A stretch of DNA of 39,892 bases, from the NCBI GenBank assembly GCA_947458875.1, contig CANGZD010000012.1, positions 1 to 39,892 of the forward strand, written 5' to 3'. The translations under genes were made by a program, and so were the position numbers. Source of the stretch: Sphingobacteriaceae bacterium. Lineage in GTDB: Bacteria; Bacteroidota; Bacteroidia; Sphingobacteriales; Sphingobacteriaceae. Below the pieces are notes generated by a model that searched no databases, had not been told where the DNA came from, and saw only the letters and a program-made list of their open reading frames with translations. Shown here one piece after another: positions 30,914 through 39,811 of this stretch (position 1 is its first letter; every line of letters begins with the position of its first letter).

Positions 30914-32718
30914 TTAGTTTCTTCGAAATAGTTCCTGAGAGCAGCTAATTGCCTCGTATTTAAGACACTTGCAAGCTCAGTATCTGTAGCTTCTTTTACT
31001 TTTTTCACCGACTTGAACTTGCTCAGTAATTTCTGAATACTTGCTTCCCCAATACCTGGAATTAAGGATAATTCAGTTTTAAGAGTTCCCTGATCGCGTT
31101 TTTTTCGGTGAAACGTGATGCCAAACCGGTGTGCTTCGTCTCTCAACTGCTGAATGATTTTGAGACTTTCCGACTTTTTATCCAAATAAAGTGGGTATGG
31201 ATCGCCGGGGTAGTATAATTCTTCCAAGCGCTTAGCGATTCCTATGACCGTTAATTTCTTTTCGATTCCCAATTTTTTTAAACTATTTATTGCCGCAGAA
31301 AGCTGACCTTTACCTCCGTCAATGATCACCAACTGAGGAAGTGCCTCACCTTCATCCAACAGCCTTCGGTATCTCCTGAATACGGCTTCTTCCATGGTAG
31401 CAAAATCGTTCGGACCTTCTACCGTCTTTACATTAAAATGCCGGTAATCTTTTTTGGAAGGTTTAGCATCTTTAAAAACAACAATGGCCGAAACAGGATA
31501 TTTCCCCTGGAAATTGGAGTTGTCAAAACATTCGATGTGCTTTGGTAACTGATTGAGTCGAAGATCTTTCATCATCTGGCCCAAGATCCGCTCTGTTTTC
31601 ACTTCAGGATTTAATTTTTCGTATTGATCCAGGCGCTCTCTTTTAAAAAACAGCACGTTTTTCTGTGAAAGTTCCAGCAATTTCTTTTTCTCACCGAGCT
31701 TAGGTACAGTAAAGCTGATTTTTTGATCCTCCAAAGTCAGTTCGAAAGGGACAATGATCTCTTTTGATTGGCTGTTGAACCTGGTCCTGAATTCTGAGAT
31801 GGCAATACTTAGCAGTTCCTCATCACTTTCATCGAGTTTTTTCCTAATCTCGATGGTCTGTGTCTGGATGATGCTTCCATTCATTACTTTGAGGTAATTG
31901 ACAAAGGCATATTGCGCCTCTGATGCAATGCTAAACACATCCACATTGGTAATGGAGCTGCTCACCACGGTCGATCTGCTTTGGTAACCTTCCAGACTAT
32001 CCAGCTTCTCCTTAAGCTGTTGGGCCAGCTCAAAATTTAATCTGCCTGCAGCAAGCTCCATTTCCTGCTTTATCTTTTTAATCACCGTTGCGATCTTACC
32101 ATTGAGGATGTCTTTGATATCTGAAATAGACTGATCGTAATCTTTTTCTGTTTGAAAAGCCTGACACGGTCCTTTGCAATTCCCGATTTGGTATTCCAGA
32201 CAGACTTTGAATTTCCCTGCCTGGATGTTTGCTTCATTCAGCAATAAATTGCAATTCCTTAGCGGATAAATATCTTTTATTAGTCCTAAAATGGTGTACA
32301 TCATAGGTACAGAAGCGTATGGCCCAAAATAGGTAGAGCCATCTTTAATCACTCTTCGTGTGCTAAAAATTCTTGGGAATCGTTCATTTTTGATCACGAT
32401 CCAAGGGTATGTTTTATCGTCCTTGAGGAGTACATTGTAACGAGGCTGGTGCTTTTTGATCAGGCTGTTTTCCAGGAGCCAGGCATCAATCTCTGTATCA
32501 ACAATGGTAAAAGTTACTTTCCTGATTTTGCTGACCAATACCCTTGTTTTTGCATTCAAACGCTGAGCATCGGTAGTAAAATAGGAGCTTACGCGATTTT
32601 TAAGATTTTTGGCTTTGCCGATGTAAATCAGCTCATCTGTTTCATTCCAGAACTGATATACACCCGGTTTTTGGGGTAAAGTTTTCAGAAATGACCGATA
32701 ATCAAAAGCACTGTTCAT
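30910..32718 (-). CDS. uvrC: UvrABC excinuclease subunit C
   Basis: Makes the two incisions around DNA damage in nucleotide excision repair. The 602-residue protein has the GIY-YIG nuclease domain (KPGVYQFWNE, LIYIGKAKNLKNRV, about 17-50), a UVR helix pair that binds UvrB (about 200-235), the RNase H-like nuclease (CFDNSNFQG, VIIDGGKGQLSAA), and tandem helix-hairpin-helix at the end (IPGIGEASIQKLLSKF). The Cys cluster CLEYQIGNCKGPC typical of UvrC is present. It lies 52 bases after PBP1A on the same strand and is probably the last gene of the sprE-PBP1A-uvrC run. Confidence 0.97.
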   Translation of the reverse strand: MNSAFDYRSFLKTLPQKPGVYQFWNETDELIYIGKAKNLKNRVSSYFTTDAQRLNAKTRVLVSKIRKVTFTIVDTEIDAWLLENSLIKKHQPRYNVLLKDDKTYPWIVIKNERFPRIFSTRRVIKDGSTYFGPYASVPMMYTILGLIKDIYPLRNCNLLLNEANIQAGKFKVCLEYQIGNCKGPCQAFQTEKDYDQSISDIKDILNGKIATVIKKIKQEMELAAGRLNFELAQQLKEKLDSLEGYQSRSTVVSSSITNVDVFSIASEAQYAFVNYLKVMNGSIIQTQTIEIRKKLDESDEELLSIAISEFRTRFNSQSKEIIVPFELTLEDQKISFTVPKLGEKKKLLELSQKNVLFFKRERLDQYEKLNPEVKTERILGQMMKDLRLNQLPKHIECFDNSNFQGKYPVSAIVVFKDAKPSKKDYRHFNVKTVEGPNDFATMEEAVFRRYRRLLDEGEALPQLVIIDGGKGQLSAAINSLKKLGIEKKLTVIGIAKRLEELYYPGDPYPLYLDKKSESLKIIQQLRDEAHRFGITFHRKKRDQGTLKTELSLIPGIGEASIQKLLSKFKSVKKVKEATDTELASVLNTRQLAALRNYFEETN

Positions 32719-32770
32719 GTAATTTTATCACTCAAAGGATTGGGCATTTTAAAAAATTCCATCCAGTTTA

Positions 32771-34966
32771 CTACTGCTCAACTGCAGTACTCTGTTCCTG
32801 TGCATTATAGGCATTACAATCCCAGGTTACGTTTATTTCGCCTTTCGGTGGCTCAAAATCACCTTTGCTATATGTTAAACTGGGATCGGCGTATACTTTC
32901 TTGATAAAGAGTGCAAACACCGGTAGGGCTGAGTTGGCGCCTTCACCCTGATTGGTAGAGAAAAAGTGAATGGCTCGATCTTCGCAGCCGGTCCATACGC
33001 CGGTAACCAGTTGCGGTGTAATGGCCATGAACCAGCCATCAGAGTTGTTTTGCGTAGTGCCGGTCTTACCGCCAATGGGGTTGCCCAATCCGTAGCGGTA
33101 TCTCAAACGAACTCCGGTGCCACTTTCCACTACACTTTTCAGCATTTGGGTCATTACATAAGCTGTTTGCTCATTGAGTGCCTGAACCACTTTTGGCCTT
33201 CGTTCGTAGAGAAGATTTCCGTTTTTATCTTCAATTCTAAGCAAATAAATGGGCTCGGTCCACACGCCATGATTCACAAAAGTGGAATAGGCGCCCACCA
33301 TGTCGTATAAAGAAGCATCGAAAGTGCCTAAACAGATAGATGGATAGGCTGGTACTTCTGTAGTGATTCCCATTTTTTTGATCAGGGTGGAAACTGCGGT
33401 GGCACCTACTTGTTTCATCATGTAAGCGGTCACATAATTTTGTGAATTGGCCAGAGCAGTTTTCAGAGTGATATTGCCCGGAATTGGTTTATAAGCATTA
33501 GGCGACCAGCCTTCAATATCTACCGGCTCATTCGGCACCATCATGCAAGGCGAATACCCATTATCGACGGCAACGGCGTAAGTGAATGGTTTAGCGGTAG
33601 AGCCCACCTGACGGGTGCCCATTTTTACCTGATCATATTTGAAATGCTCAAAATTGGTTCCTCCTACCCATGCTTTCACGTGTCCGCTTTGCGGTTCCAT
33701 GGCCATCATGGCATTCCTGAGCATCAATTTATAATATTTGATTGAATCTATCGGCCGCATGAGGGTGTCAATATTGCCTTTCCAGCTGAATATGGTCATG
33801 CGGGTTGGGGTATTGAAATCTTGTTTAATTTCTTCTTCTGTTTTGCCGATTTCCTGCAACATGCGGTAACGATCAGAACGTTTCATTCCCTGATCAATTA
33901 ATTGCTGATAATCTTTAAAAGGATCTTTACGCCCCTTCCATTGCGCATTAAACTGTTTTTGCAGGTCTTGCATATATTCTTTTTGAGCCTCTTCGGCATA
34001 GCGCTGCATGTTCGAGTTGATGGTGGTATAAATTTTCAATCCATCACGATCTAAATCATAGGGAGTGCCGTCGGCTTTGGTAATGGATTGCTCTTCTAAA
34101 ATCTGTTGAATTTCCTTTTTCAACATCGCTCTGAAATAAGGAGCCGGCCCCACATTGTAGGTGGATGGATTAAAATTGAGCGAAAGAGGAGTGGACTGGA
34201 ACTTCTCGGTTTCTCCATCACTTAAAAATCCAGCTTTACGCATATTATTCAAGACGGTATTACGGCGAGCCAAGGCTCTTTCCGGATTTCGGGTGGGTGA
34301 GTACAATGAAGGCCCCTTCAGCATACCAATCAACACCGCAGCTTGAGCCGGATTTAATTTATCGGGCGTGGTATTGAAATAAGTTCTTGCAGCCGATTTA
34401 ATGCCAAAGGTATTGTAAGCACCAAAGTCGACGGTATTAAGGTAAATTGTAATGATCTCTTCCTTGGTGTAATTGCGTTCCAATTTTACCGCAATGATCC
34501 ATTCCTGTAGTTTCTGAATAATTCTTTTAAATGGATTTTTGGCTCGTTCTGAGAATAAGTTGAGCGCTAATTGCTGCGTTATGGTACTTGCGCCTTGTTT
34601 TTTTCCGATCAAATTGTAAAAAATGATGGTGAAAGTTCTCCTGAAATCGATTCCAGAATGGCTGTAAAAGCGAATATCTTCGGTAGCGATGAGCGCATTG
34701 ATCACGTTTGGTGAAATTTCCTCCCAACGAACATTGGACCGGTTCTGAACGTAATAGGTGCCTAATACCACATTGTCTTCGGAAATGATTTCAGAAGCCA
34801 GGTTGCTCTTTGGGTTTTCCAAGTCTCTGAAAGAAGGCAGCTGACCAAATAACCCCAAGCCGATACTTAATATAAAAATGGCTGCAAAGGCCACCCCTCC
34901 GATGACCAATTTCCAGAAAATCGTGGTATAACGTTGAAGATCTTGTCTGCTTAAGGGCTCACTCAT
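32771..34966 (-). CDS. mrcA: Class A penicillin-binding protein (PBP1A-like)
   Basis: Bifunctional peptidoglycan synthase of 731 residues. One membrane helix (18-40) is followed by the GT51 transglycosylase (catalytic Glu96 in ATEDIRFYSHSG, then GASTITQQLALN) and, from about residue 300, the transpeptidase domain with SxxK (STAKPF, near 455), SxN (SQN, near 505) and KTGTT (near 632). It polymerises and cross-links glycan strands at the inner membrane. It follows sprE by 12 bases, so the two are likely cotranscribed; uvrC comes after. Family and role are clear; the exact paralogue name is less so. Confidence 0.94.
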   Translation of the reverse strand: MSEPLSRQDLQRYTTIFWKLVIGGVAFAAIFILSIGLGLFGQLPSFRDLENPKSNLASEIISEDNVVLGTYYVQNRSNVRWEEISPNVINALIATEDIRFYSHSGIDFRRTFTIIFYNLIGKKQGASTITQQLALNLFSERAKNPFKRIIQKLQEWIIAVKLERNYTKEEIITIYLNTVDFGAYNTFGIKSAARTYFNTTPDKLNPAQAAVLIGMLKGPSLYSPTRNPERALARRNTVLNNMRKAGFLSDGETEKFQSTPLSLNFNPSTYNVGPAPYFRAMLKKEIQQILEEQSITKADGTPYDLDRDGLKIYTTINSNMQRYAEEAQKEYMQDLQKQFNAQWKGRKDPFKDYQQLIDQGMKRSDRYRMLQEIGKTEEEIKQDFNTPTRMTIFSWKGNIDTLMRPIDSIKYYKLMLRNAMMAMEPQSGHVKAWVGGTNFEHFKYDQVKMGTRQVGSTAKPFTYAVAVDNGYSPCMMVPNEPVDIEGWSPNAYKPIPGNITLKTALANSQNYVTAYMMKQVGATAVSTLIKKMGITTEVPAYPSICLGTFDASLYDMVGAYSTFVNHGVWTEPIYLLRIEDKNGNLLYERRPKVVQALNEQTAYVMTQMLKSVVESGTGVRLRYRYGLGNPIGGKTGTTQNNSDGWFMAITPQLVTGVWTGCEDRAIHFFSTNQGEGANSALPVFALFIKKVYADPSLTYSKGDFEPPKGEINVTWDCNAYNAQEQSTAVEQ

Positions 34967-34978
34967 AGGTTCAGGCTA

Positions 34979-37792
34979 TTATTTATAATTTTTCTGATAA
35001 AATTCGAGGTATTGATTCAGGGTATTCTTGTCCTTTATTTGCTCAAAATTAGCCTTAGTTATCATAAATAAGGAATATTCTTCTGCAGGAATTTTCATGA
35101 TGTCACTCATCAAGGGTAAAATATCCGAATAATAGCTTTTAACGGCTTCCCTGCCATCAAATTCACCTACATAAATGAGCTGGATTTCAGCATCAAGCTC
35201 TAATAATAAGTGTTTGATTGTTCCAGGTTCAAAATTAGCCCGGTTAAACTGCCCAATTCCAAAACGCGATGAACTTAAATTAACCTCGCCGTTGGCTACC
35301 TTCACTACGAAATAATAAGTACTGTCTTTTAGGTTGAATAAAGCAGAATTGTTTTCGGTTTTAGTTGTTTTTTCAGCAAGCGGTTCGGCGGTCACTGCTA
35401 CGGGTTCTTCTTTTATTTCAGCAGCAAGTGGCTCAACTTCATTTTTTGGCACCAAAGTTGGACTTGTTTTTGGGTTTATTTCTGCAAATAGCTCATGTGC
35501 CCAAATAAGGTTGTCCGGATCTTTATCATACAAAGCGACTTTCCGGGCTGAGATGGCTTTTCGATTGGCATTAATGAATTCGAGGTGTTGTTTTACCAGC
35601 GGATTGATCAGTTTCTCATCCGGAAAATCTTTGATAATTGACTTTAAAGCTAGCTCGAATGGTGTCAGACTTTGTAAGTGACCAAGGGCGATGGTATTTA
35701 AATAGGCCAATTGTGCTGATAATCTGTTGCTGCCAAAGATCATCTCTGCCTCCCGTATACAGGACTGTGCTTCCTGGTAACGTTTATTGCTAAAAATCTC
35801 AAAGATTTTTTCGTAAGCCTGCGTCAGCGCCCGATCTTGCTGGTCTTGTTTTTCGCTGTATTCCGGGTCGAGGATCACCTTAGCATAAACGGAATTTGGA
35901 GAATCCTCCAGGATTTTGTTCTTGTAAACCTCTGCTTTTTCAGCTGCTGCCTCAGCGTAGAGCCGGTATAAATTATAATAAACGGCAAAGCGGTTTTCAT
36001 AAGTTGGCATTCGTTTCAAAAGGGTTTCAAAAGCTATTATGGCTTCTGAGTTCATGTTCAATACCTCCCGGTAATAGGTGCCTACCTCAAAATAAGCATC
36101 TGCAATTCTTAAATTGGAAGCTGCTAACTCTTCAGTACTTTGAGGGATTTTCCTTAGATAAGCATTCTTCAAGTCAGCCAATTCCACTTCTGGTCCGGAG
36201 TTAGTATTTAGTCCAGCTCCCGGCTCGGATTGGGTATCAAGCACACTGAATGTTTGGTTATTTTGTATGCTGACCGCTTTTTGGCTGATTCTCCAATTAT
36301 CTTCCAGTGCTCGGTTTCCCCACCGACGTTTAAAATCTGAAAATCCCTGGCTCAGGGCGGTAGGATTATCAAAATAGAAACGACTTCCGCTGTTGTTATT
36401 AGTCTGATCCGGTAAGGAGCCTAAATTACCCAGATTTTGGTTTTCAGTTATCACCTTACTTGCTCCTTGCGGTTTAATTTTTTGTAATAAGATTTGATCT
36501 AATTTTTCATTGCGGTCTTTTTCCGAAAGTTTGGAGAGCATTTGTAGCGTATCCTCTTCGGCAATGATGCTTAAGTTCTTAGCTAATAAATCTAGGTTTT
36601 CATTCTTTTTCTTGATGAGCTCAAATTCCGGGTGGCTCGGTGGAAGGGCATTGAGTGTACTGTCGTAATATTTTTTTGCTTCCACAAAATTGGCCTGCTT
36701 GAAATAGAGCTCGGCCAAAGCTAAATAGCTAAGACCACGCTGATCCTGATTTCGGGAGTTTTTTCGAAGTGAAATAGTATAATTTTCTACGGCTTTTTCT
36801 TGCGCTGCAATTTCTTCAAAGTGGCGACCCAATTGATAGTAAATCTGATCAGTTAGCTCTAAATTTTTCTCATCCTTTAACAAAGCACTCAGTTTTTGTG
36901 CTTTGTCTACCGGCTTATTGCCGGCTTTTGTTTCCATACTGATCCTATTCAGGTTTGCGTTAAAAGCCATTTCGAATGGGGCATTGCTGTCTACTATTTT
37001 TGTGTAGTAATCATAAGCCTTCGACAAATTCCCATTTTTTTGTTCCAATTGTGCCAATAAATACGTCCAGCGGATTTCATATTCTTTTCTTGAAGTTAAC
37101 TTAACAGCCCGAGTCAGAGATTTGGCCGCTTCTGTATAGTTTCCTTGGATGATGAATAATTTTGCCTTGCTGGCATGGGCCTCGGCAGCATACCTTTTGG
37201 CATTTTTTAGGTATTTGATGGCCGTATCAATGGCCGATTGAGCCTCGTCAAAACGCTTTAATTCCATCAAAGAGCGACTTTTCCAGATCAAAGCAAGTTG
37301 TTTCTTCTCCTTTTCGGCGGGGAAAAACTGATAGACATACTGAAAAAACTCAACCGCATTGAAATGATTGGCTTTGTAATGGTTAGCCTGACCGATCAAT
37401 AAATATGCTTCATCTACTACGCTGCTATTCCCCTTCTCATTTGCAATTCGGTTTGATTTGACAATTACTTCATCGAGGCGTTTGAGTTCTGATTGAGCCA
37501 TTTTAGTATCAGGCTCAATGAATACGGGTAGGAGTTGGTTGAAATTAAACCGATAGGAGGCGTAGATATTTCTTTCACTTTCTTTTAACAATTCGCGGGC
37601 ATTGAACAAAAGATTATACTTTGCCGTCAGGTTTTGCATGCCTATCCCGGCTAAACCATTCTGACCGGTACCGCAAGCGCCAAAAGCCAGGATCAGCATG
37701 GAGCCAAAAAGAAAATGGATTGCTCGAAGTGTTTTTTTCAAGACGGTTGTAATAGATGAGCCAAACTTTACAAAAATACCATAATCGAACAT
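34979..37792 (-). CDS. sprE: TPR lipoprotein SprE/PorW of type IX secretion
   Basis: Large lipoprotein of 937 residues. The signal peptide ends in FGAC (Cys40 from the ATG at 37792). A TTG at 37741 would give a more usual short signal (LKKTLRAIHF onward, Cys23); starts further upstream, up to 37891, give an odd second hydrophobic stretch and are not favoured. The mature part begins with NLTAKYNLLFNA, a PorW/SprE hallmark, followed by many TPR units (to about 800) and a C-terminal domain with an FMITKANFEQIKDK segment and a YLEFYQKNY ending, typical of the family. PorW/SprE links the motor ring to the outer-membrane translocon. It lies near gldKLMN but on the other strand. Confidence 0.85.
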   Translation of the reverse strand: MFDYGIFVKFGSSITTVLKKTLRAIHFLFGSMLILAFGACGTGQNGLAGIGMQNLTAKYNLLFNARELLKESERNIYASYRFNFNQLLPVFIEPDTKMAQSELKRLDEVIVKSNRIANEKGNSSVVDEAYLLIGQANHYKANHFNAVEFFQYVYQFFPAEKEKKQLALIWKSRSLMELKRFDEAQSAIDTAIKYLKNAKRYAAEAHASKAKLFIIQGNYTEAAKSLTRAVKLTSRKEYEIRWTYLLAQLEQKNGNLSKAYDYYTKIVDSNAPFEMAFNANLNRISMETKAGNKPVDKAQKLSALLKDEKNLELTDQIYYQLGRHFEEIAAQEKAVENYTISLRKNSRNQDQRGLSYLALAELYFKQANFVEAKKYYDSTLNALPPSHPEFELIKKKNENLDLLAKNLSIIAEEDTLQMLSKLSEKDRNEKLDQILLQKIKPQGASKVITENQNLGNLGSLPDQTNNNSGSRFYFDNPTALSQGFSDFKRRWGNRALEDNWRISQKAVSIQNNQTFSVLDTQSEPGAGLNTNSGPEVELADLKNAYLRKIPQSTEELAASNLRIADAYFEVGTYYREVLNMNSEAIIAFETLLKRMPTYENRFAVYYNLYRLYAEAAAEKAEVYKNKILEDSPNSVYAKVILDPEYSEKQDQQDRALTQAYEKIFEIFSNKRYQEAQSCIREAEMIFGSNRLSAQLAYLNTIALGHLQSLTPFELALKSIIKDFPDEKLINPLVKQHLEFINANRKAISARKVALYDKDPDNLIWAHELFAEINPKTSPTLVPKNEVEPLAAEIKEEPVAVTAEPLAEKTTKTENNSALFNLKDSTYYFVVKVANGEVNLSSSRFGIGQFNRANFEPGTIKHLLLELDAEIQLIYVGEFDGREAVKSYYSDILPLMSDIMKIPAEEYSLFMITKANFEQIKDKNTLNQYLEFYQKNYK

Positions 37793-37915
37793 AATAAATG
37801 ATATAAAAACCAGCCTCACGCAAAGCATTGATTCAATAACATTAACGCAGTGTTGGATGATTAAGTTTAGCGGTAAGTTTTTTGTGAACATCCGATCGTC
37901 CTGTCTGGATCAGAT

Positions 37916-37931
37916 TTTAATATTAAATTTG
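37916..37931 (+). promoter_or_regulatory. Minus-7 box with overlapping palindrome before the atp genes
   Basis: TAAATTTG (37924-37931) matches TAnnTTTG exactly, 16 bases before the atpZ ATG. It overlaps a 12-bp palindrome TTTAATATTAAA (37916-37927). No minus-33 TTG is seen at the proper distance. The region, 155 bases between the divergent sprE and atpZ starts, should also hold the sprE promoter, which I could not place. Confidence 0.4.
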
Positions 37932-37947
37932 TCAACCTGTTAAAATA

Positions 37948-38184
37948 ATGCCTGAAAAGCCAATTAATTCTGATCAGAAACGTCCGGGAAAAAGCCTCAA
38001 AACTTATGCCCAATATGCCGGAATAGGATTTCAAATGATGGCCATCATCGGCTTGTTTGCTTTTCTGGGCTATCAATTAGATGAATACAACCAGACTGAC
38101 TTGCCTATTTTTACAGCCATCCTCAGCCTATGCGGTGTGGTCATTGCATTGTATCAAGTTATTAAATCGATCATTAAGAAATAA
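37948..38184 (+). CDS. atpZ: AtpZ/AtpI-type ATP synthase accessory protein
   Basis: Protein of 78 residues with two helices (about 26-46 and 53-73) and a basic start. The sequence SLKTYAQYAGIGFQMMAIIG and FLGYQLDEYNQTD fits the AtpZ/AtpI (F0F1-ATPase subunit, putative) family, seen upstream of atpB in many bacteria. Relatives are proposed to help assemble the c-ring or to carry Mg or Ca; this is not known here. It heads the atp operon, with the next gene 3 bases downstream. Confidence 0.85.
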   Translation: MPEKPINSDQKRPGKSLKTYAQYAGIGFQMMAIIGLFAFLGYQLDEYNQTDLPIFTAILSLCGVVIALYQVIKSIIKK

Positions 38185-38187
38185 TAC

Positions 38188-38592
38188 GTGAAGCTCTCCC
38201 GATTTTTTATCCTGTATGCCATCTTTACCCTATTCTTAGGTTTGAGTGCTTTTTTTATTGATTACAATTATCCTGATAAGAATTTATTGATTCCGAAATT
38301 CTGGGTGATCTTTGGTGCAATTGCCTTACTAACTTTATTAGCCTATATTTTTTCATGGATCGGCATCCGAAAGGGTGGAGAGTTCTCCATAGTGGCCATG
38401 ATGGGTGGTATCCTTTTAAAGCTTCTTTTCTGTATGGTGCTGGTACTGATTTATCTGCTCAAATTCAAGGTAAATGACATCATATTTGCGACAAATTTTA
38501 TTTCTCTATATTTCTTGTTTACAGCCTTTGAAGTTTATGCATTGTTGTGTAACTTGCGCCACCAAAATAAGGACCCGAAAAACACCTATTGA
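38188..38592 (+). CDS. AtpI-like small membrane protein
   Basis: Protein of 134 residues with four helices (about 6-25, 36-59, 67-92, 99-122) starting with GTG three bases after atpZ. Sequence is not close to a known family by eye, but four helices, small size and position between atpZ and atpB match the second AtpI-type gene often found there. Its TGA shares one base with the ATG of atpB (TGATG), so translation is coupled. A helper role in Fo assembly is inferred from place only. Confidence 0.75.
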   Translation: MKLSRFFILYAIFTLFLGLSAFFIDYNYPDKNLLIPKFWVIFGAIALLTLLAYIFSWIGIRKGGEFSIVAMMGGILLKLLFCMVLVLIYLLKFKVNDIIFATNFISLYFLFTAFEVYALLCNLRHQNKDPKNTY

Positions 38593-39773
38593 TGGATTTT
38601 AGCCACATTTTCAATTCAAGAAAAATCGGAATTACTGCACTTCTTGCTGTATTGTTTAGCTTTTTGACATTGTTGGCTCAAGCCAATCCTGAAACAGACA
38701 CCACCAAAATAGCCACTGATACTACTCATCAAGAGGCCGCTGCCACTCATGAAGCTGCTGCAGTAGAAAAAAAAGATCAACCTTTTGATACCGGTGCTTT
38801 CATTTTACATCACATTGCCGATGCTCACGATTTTCATTTTTGGGGCGAAGGTGAACATAGCGTGGGCTTGCCTTTGCCAATCATTCTTTGGACTGATAAA
38901 GGTTTGGTGACATTCATGTCTTCTGCTTTTCACCATGATGATGAAGGTAAGCACGTGGTAGAAGCCAATGGCCAGCGTTTCGTGAAATTGCACGAGAAGA
39001 TCTATTACGCTTCTGAAACGCCTAACGAGCATGGTGCTTTTGTGGAAGTGAACGAAAAACACGAAGCTAAAAATGCCAAGCCACTTGATTTCTCTATCAC
39101 TAAGAACGTATTCTCCTTGTTGGTTTCGGTAACCATCCTGCTGATCGTATTTATTAGTGTGGCTCGTGGTTATAAGAAACGTGAAGGAAAATCGCCAAAA
39201 GGATTCCAGTCCTTAATTGAGCCGGTGATCCTGTTTGTGCGTGACGATATTGCCAAGCCTAATCTGGGTTACAAATACGAGAAGTTTATGCCTTATTTAT
39301 TGAGCGTGTTCTTCTTTATCTGGTTCAACAATTTGTTGGGTCTGGTCCCTTTCTTTCCGGGAGGAGCCAATGTTACCGGTAACATTGCGGTAACCATGGT
39401 TTTGGCCTTATGTACGTTTTTAATCACCACTTTTAGTGGTAATAAATATTACTGGAAGCACATTTTTATGCCTCCGGTGCCATGGTGGATGTATCCGGTA
39501 ATGGTGCCGGTAGAGATCGTAGGGATCTTTACCAAGCCTATCGCTTTGATGATTCGTTTGTTTGCGAACATTACTGCGGGTCACATCCTCATGTTATCGT
39601 TAATCTGTCTGATTTTTATTTTTAAGAATCTGGCGATTGCCCCTATCGCAGTTCCTTTTGCTGTATTTATCAGCTTAATAGAATTGCTGGTAGCTTTTAT
39701 CCAGGCGTTCATCTTTACCATCCTGTCGGCATTGTTCATCGGGATGGCCATTGAGGAGCACCACGATCATTAA
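38592..39773 (+). CDS. atpB: ATP synthase Fo subunit a
   Basis: Proton-channel subunit of the F-type ATP synthase. Of 393 residues, the C-terminal 220 hold the usual helices with the essential Arg322 in LMIRLFANITAGH and the IELLVAFIQAFIFTILSALFIG region near the end. The first 170 residues are an extra part: a signal-like helix (about 12-31, ending in LLAQA), then a soluble, His- and Glu-rich stretch with HHIADAHDFHFWG and FHHDDEGKH. The protein also ends in EEHHDH. The ATG at 38592 overlaps the previous stop; the TTG one codon earlier is not needed. atpE follows after 38 bases. Confidence 0.96.
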   Translation: MDFSHIFNSRKIGITALLAVLFSFLTLLAQANPETDTTKIATDTTHQEAAATHEAAAVEKKDQPFDTGAFILHHIADAHDFHFWGEGEHSVGLPLPIILWTDKGLVTFMSSAFHHDDEGKHVVEANGQRFVKLHEKIYYASETPNEHGAFVEVNEKHEAKNAKPLDFSITKNVFSLLVSVTILLIVFISVARGYKKREGKSPKGFQSLIEPVILFVRDDIAKPNLGYKYEKFMPYLLSVFFFIWFNNLLGLVPFFPGGANVTGNIAVTMVLALCTFLITTFSGNKYYWKHIFMPPVPWWMYPVMVPVEIVGIFTKPIALMIRLFANITAGHILMLSLICLIFIFKNLAIAPIAVPFAVFISLIELLVAFIQAFIFTILSALFIGMAIEEHHDH

Positions 39774-39811
39774 TTATGCAATTTTTTGTTTCACTTAAAT
39801 AATCAATCAAA

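Noticed and set aside
34979-37891. Longest reading of sprE from 37891
   Set aside because: It would add a second hydrophobic stretch before the signal peptide and lipobox and intrude on the promoter region of the atp genes; a start at 37792 or 37741 is more fitting.
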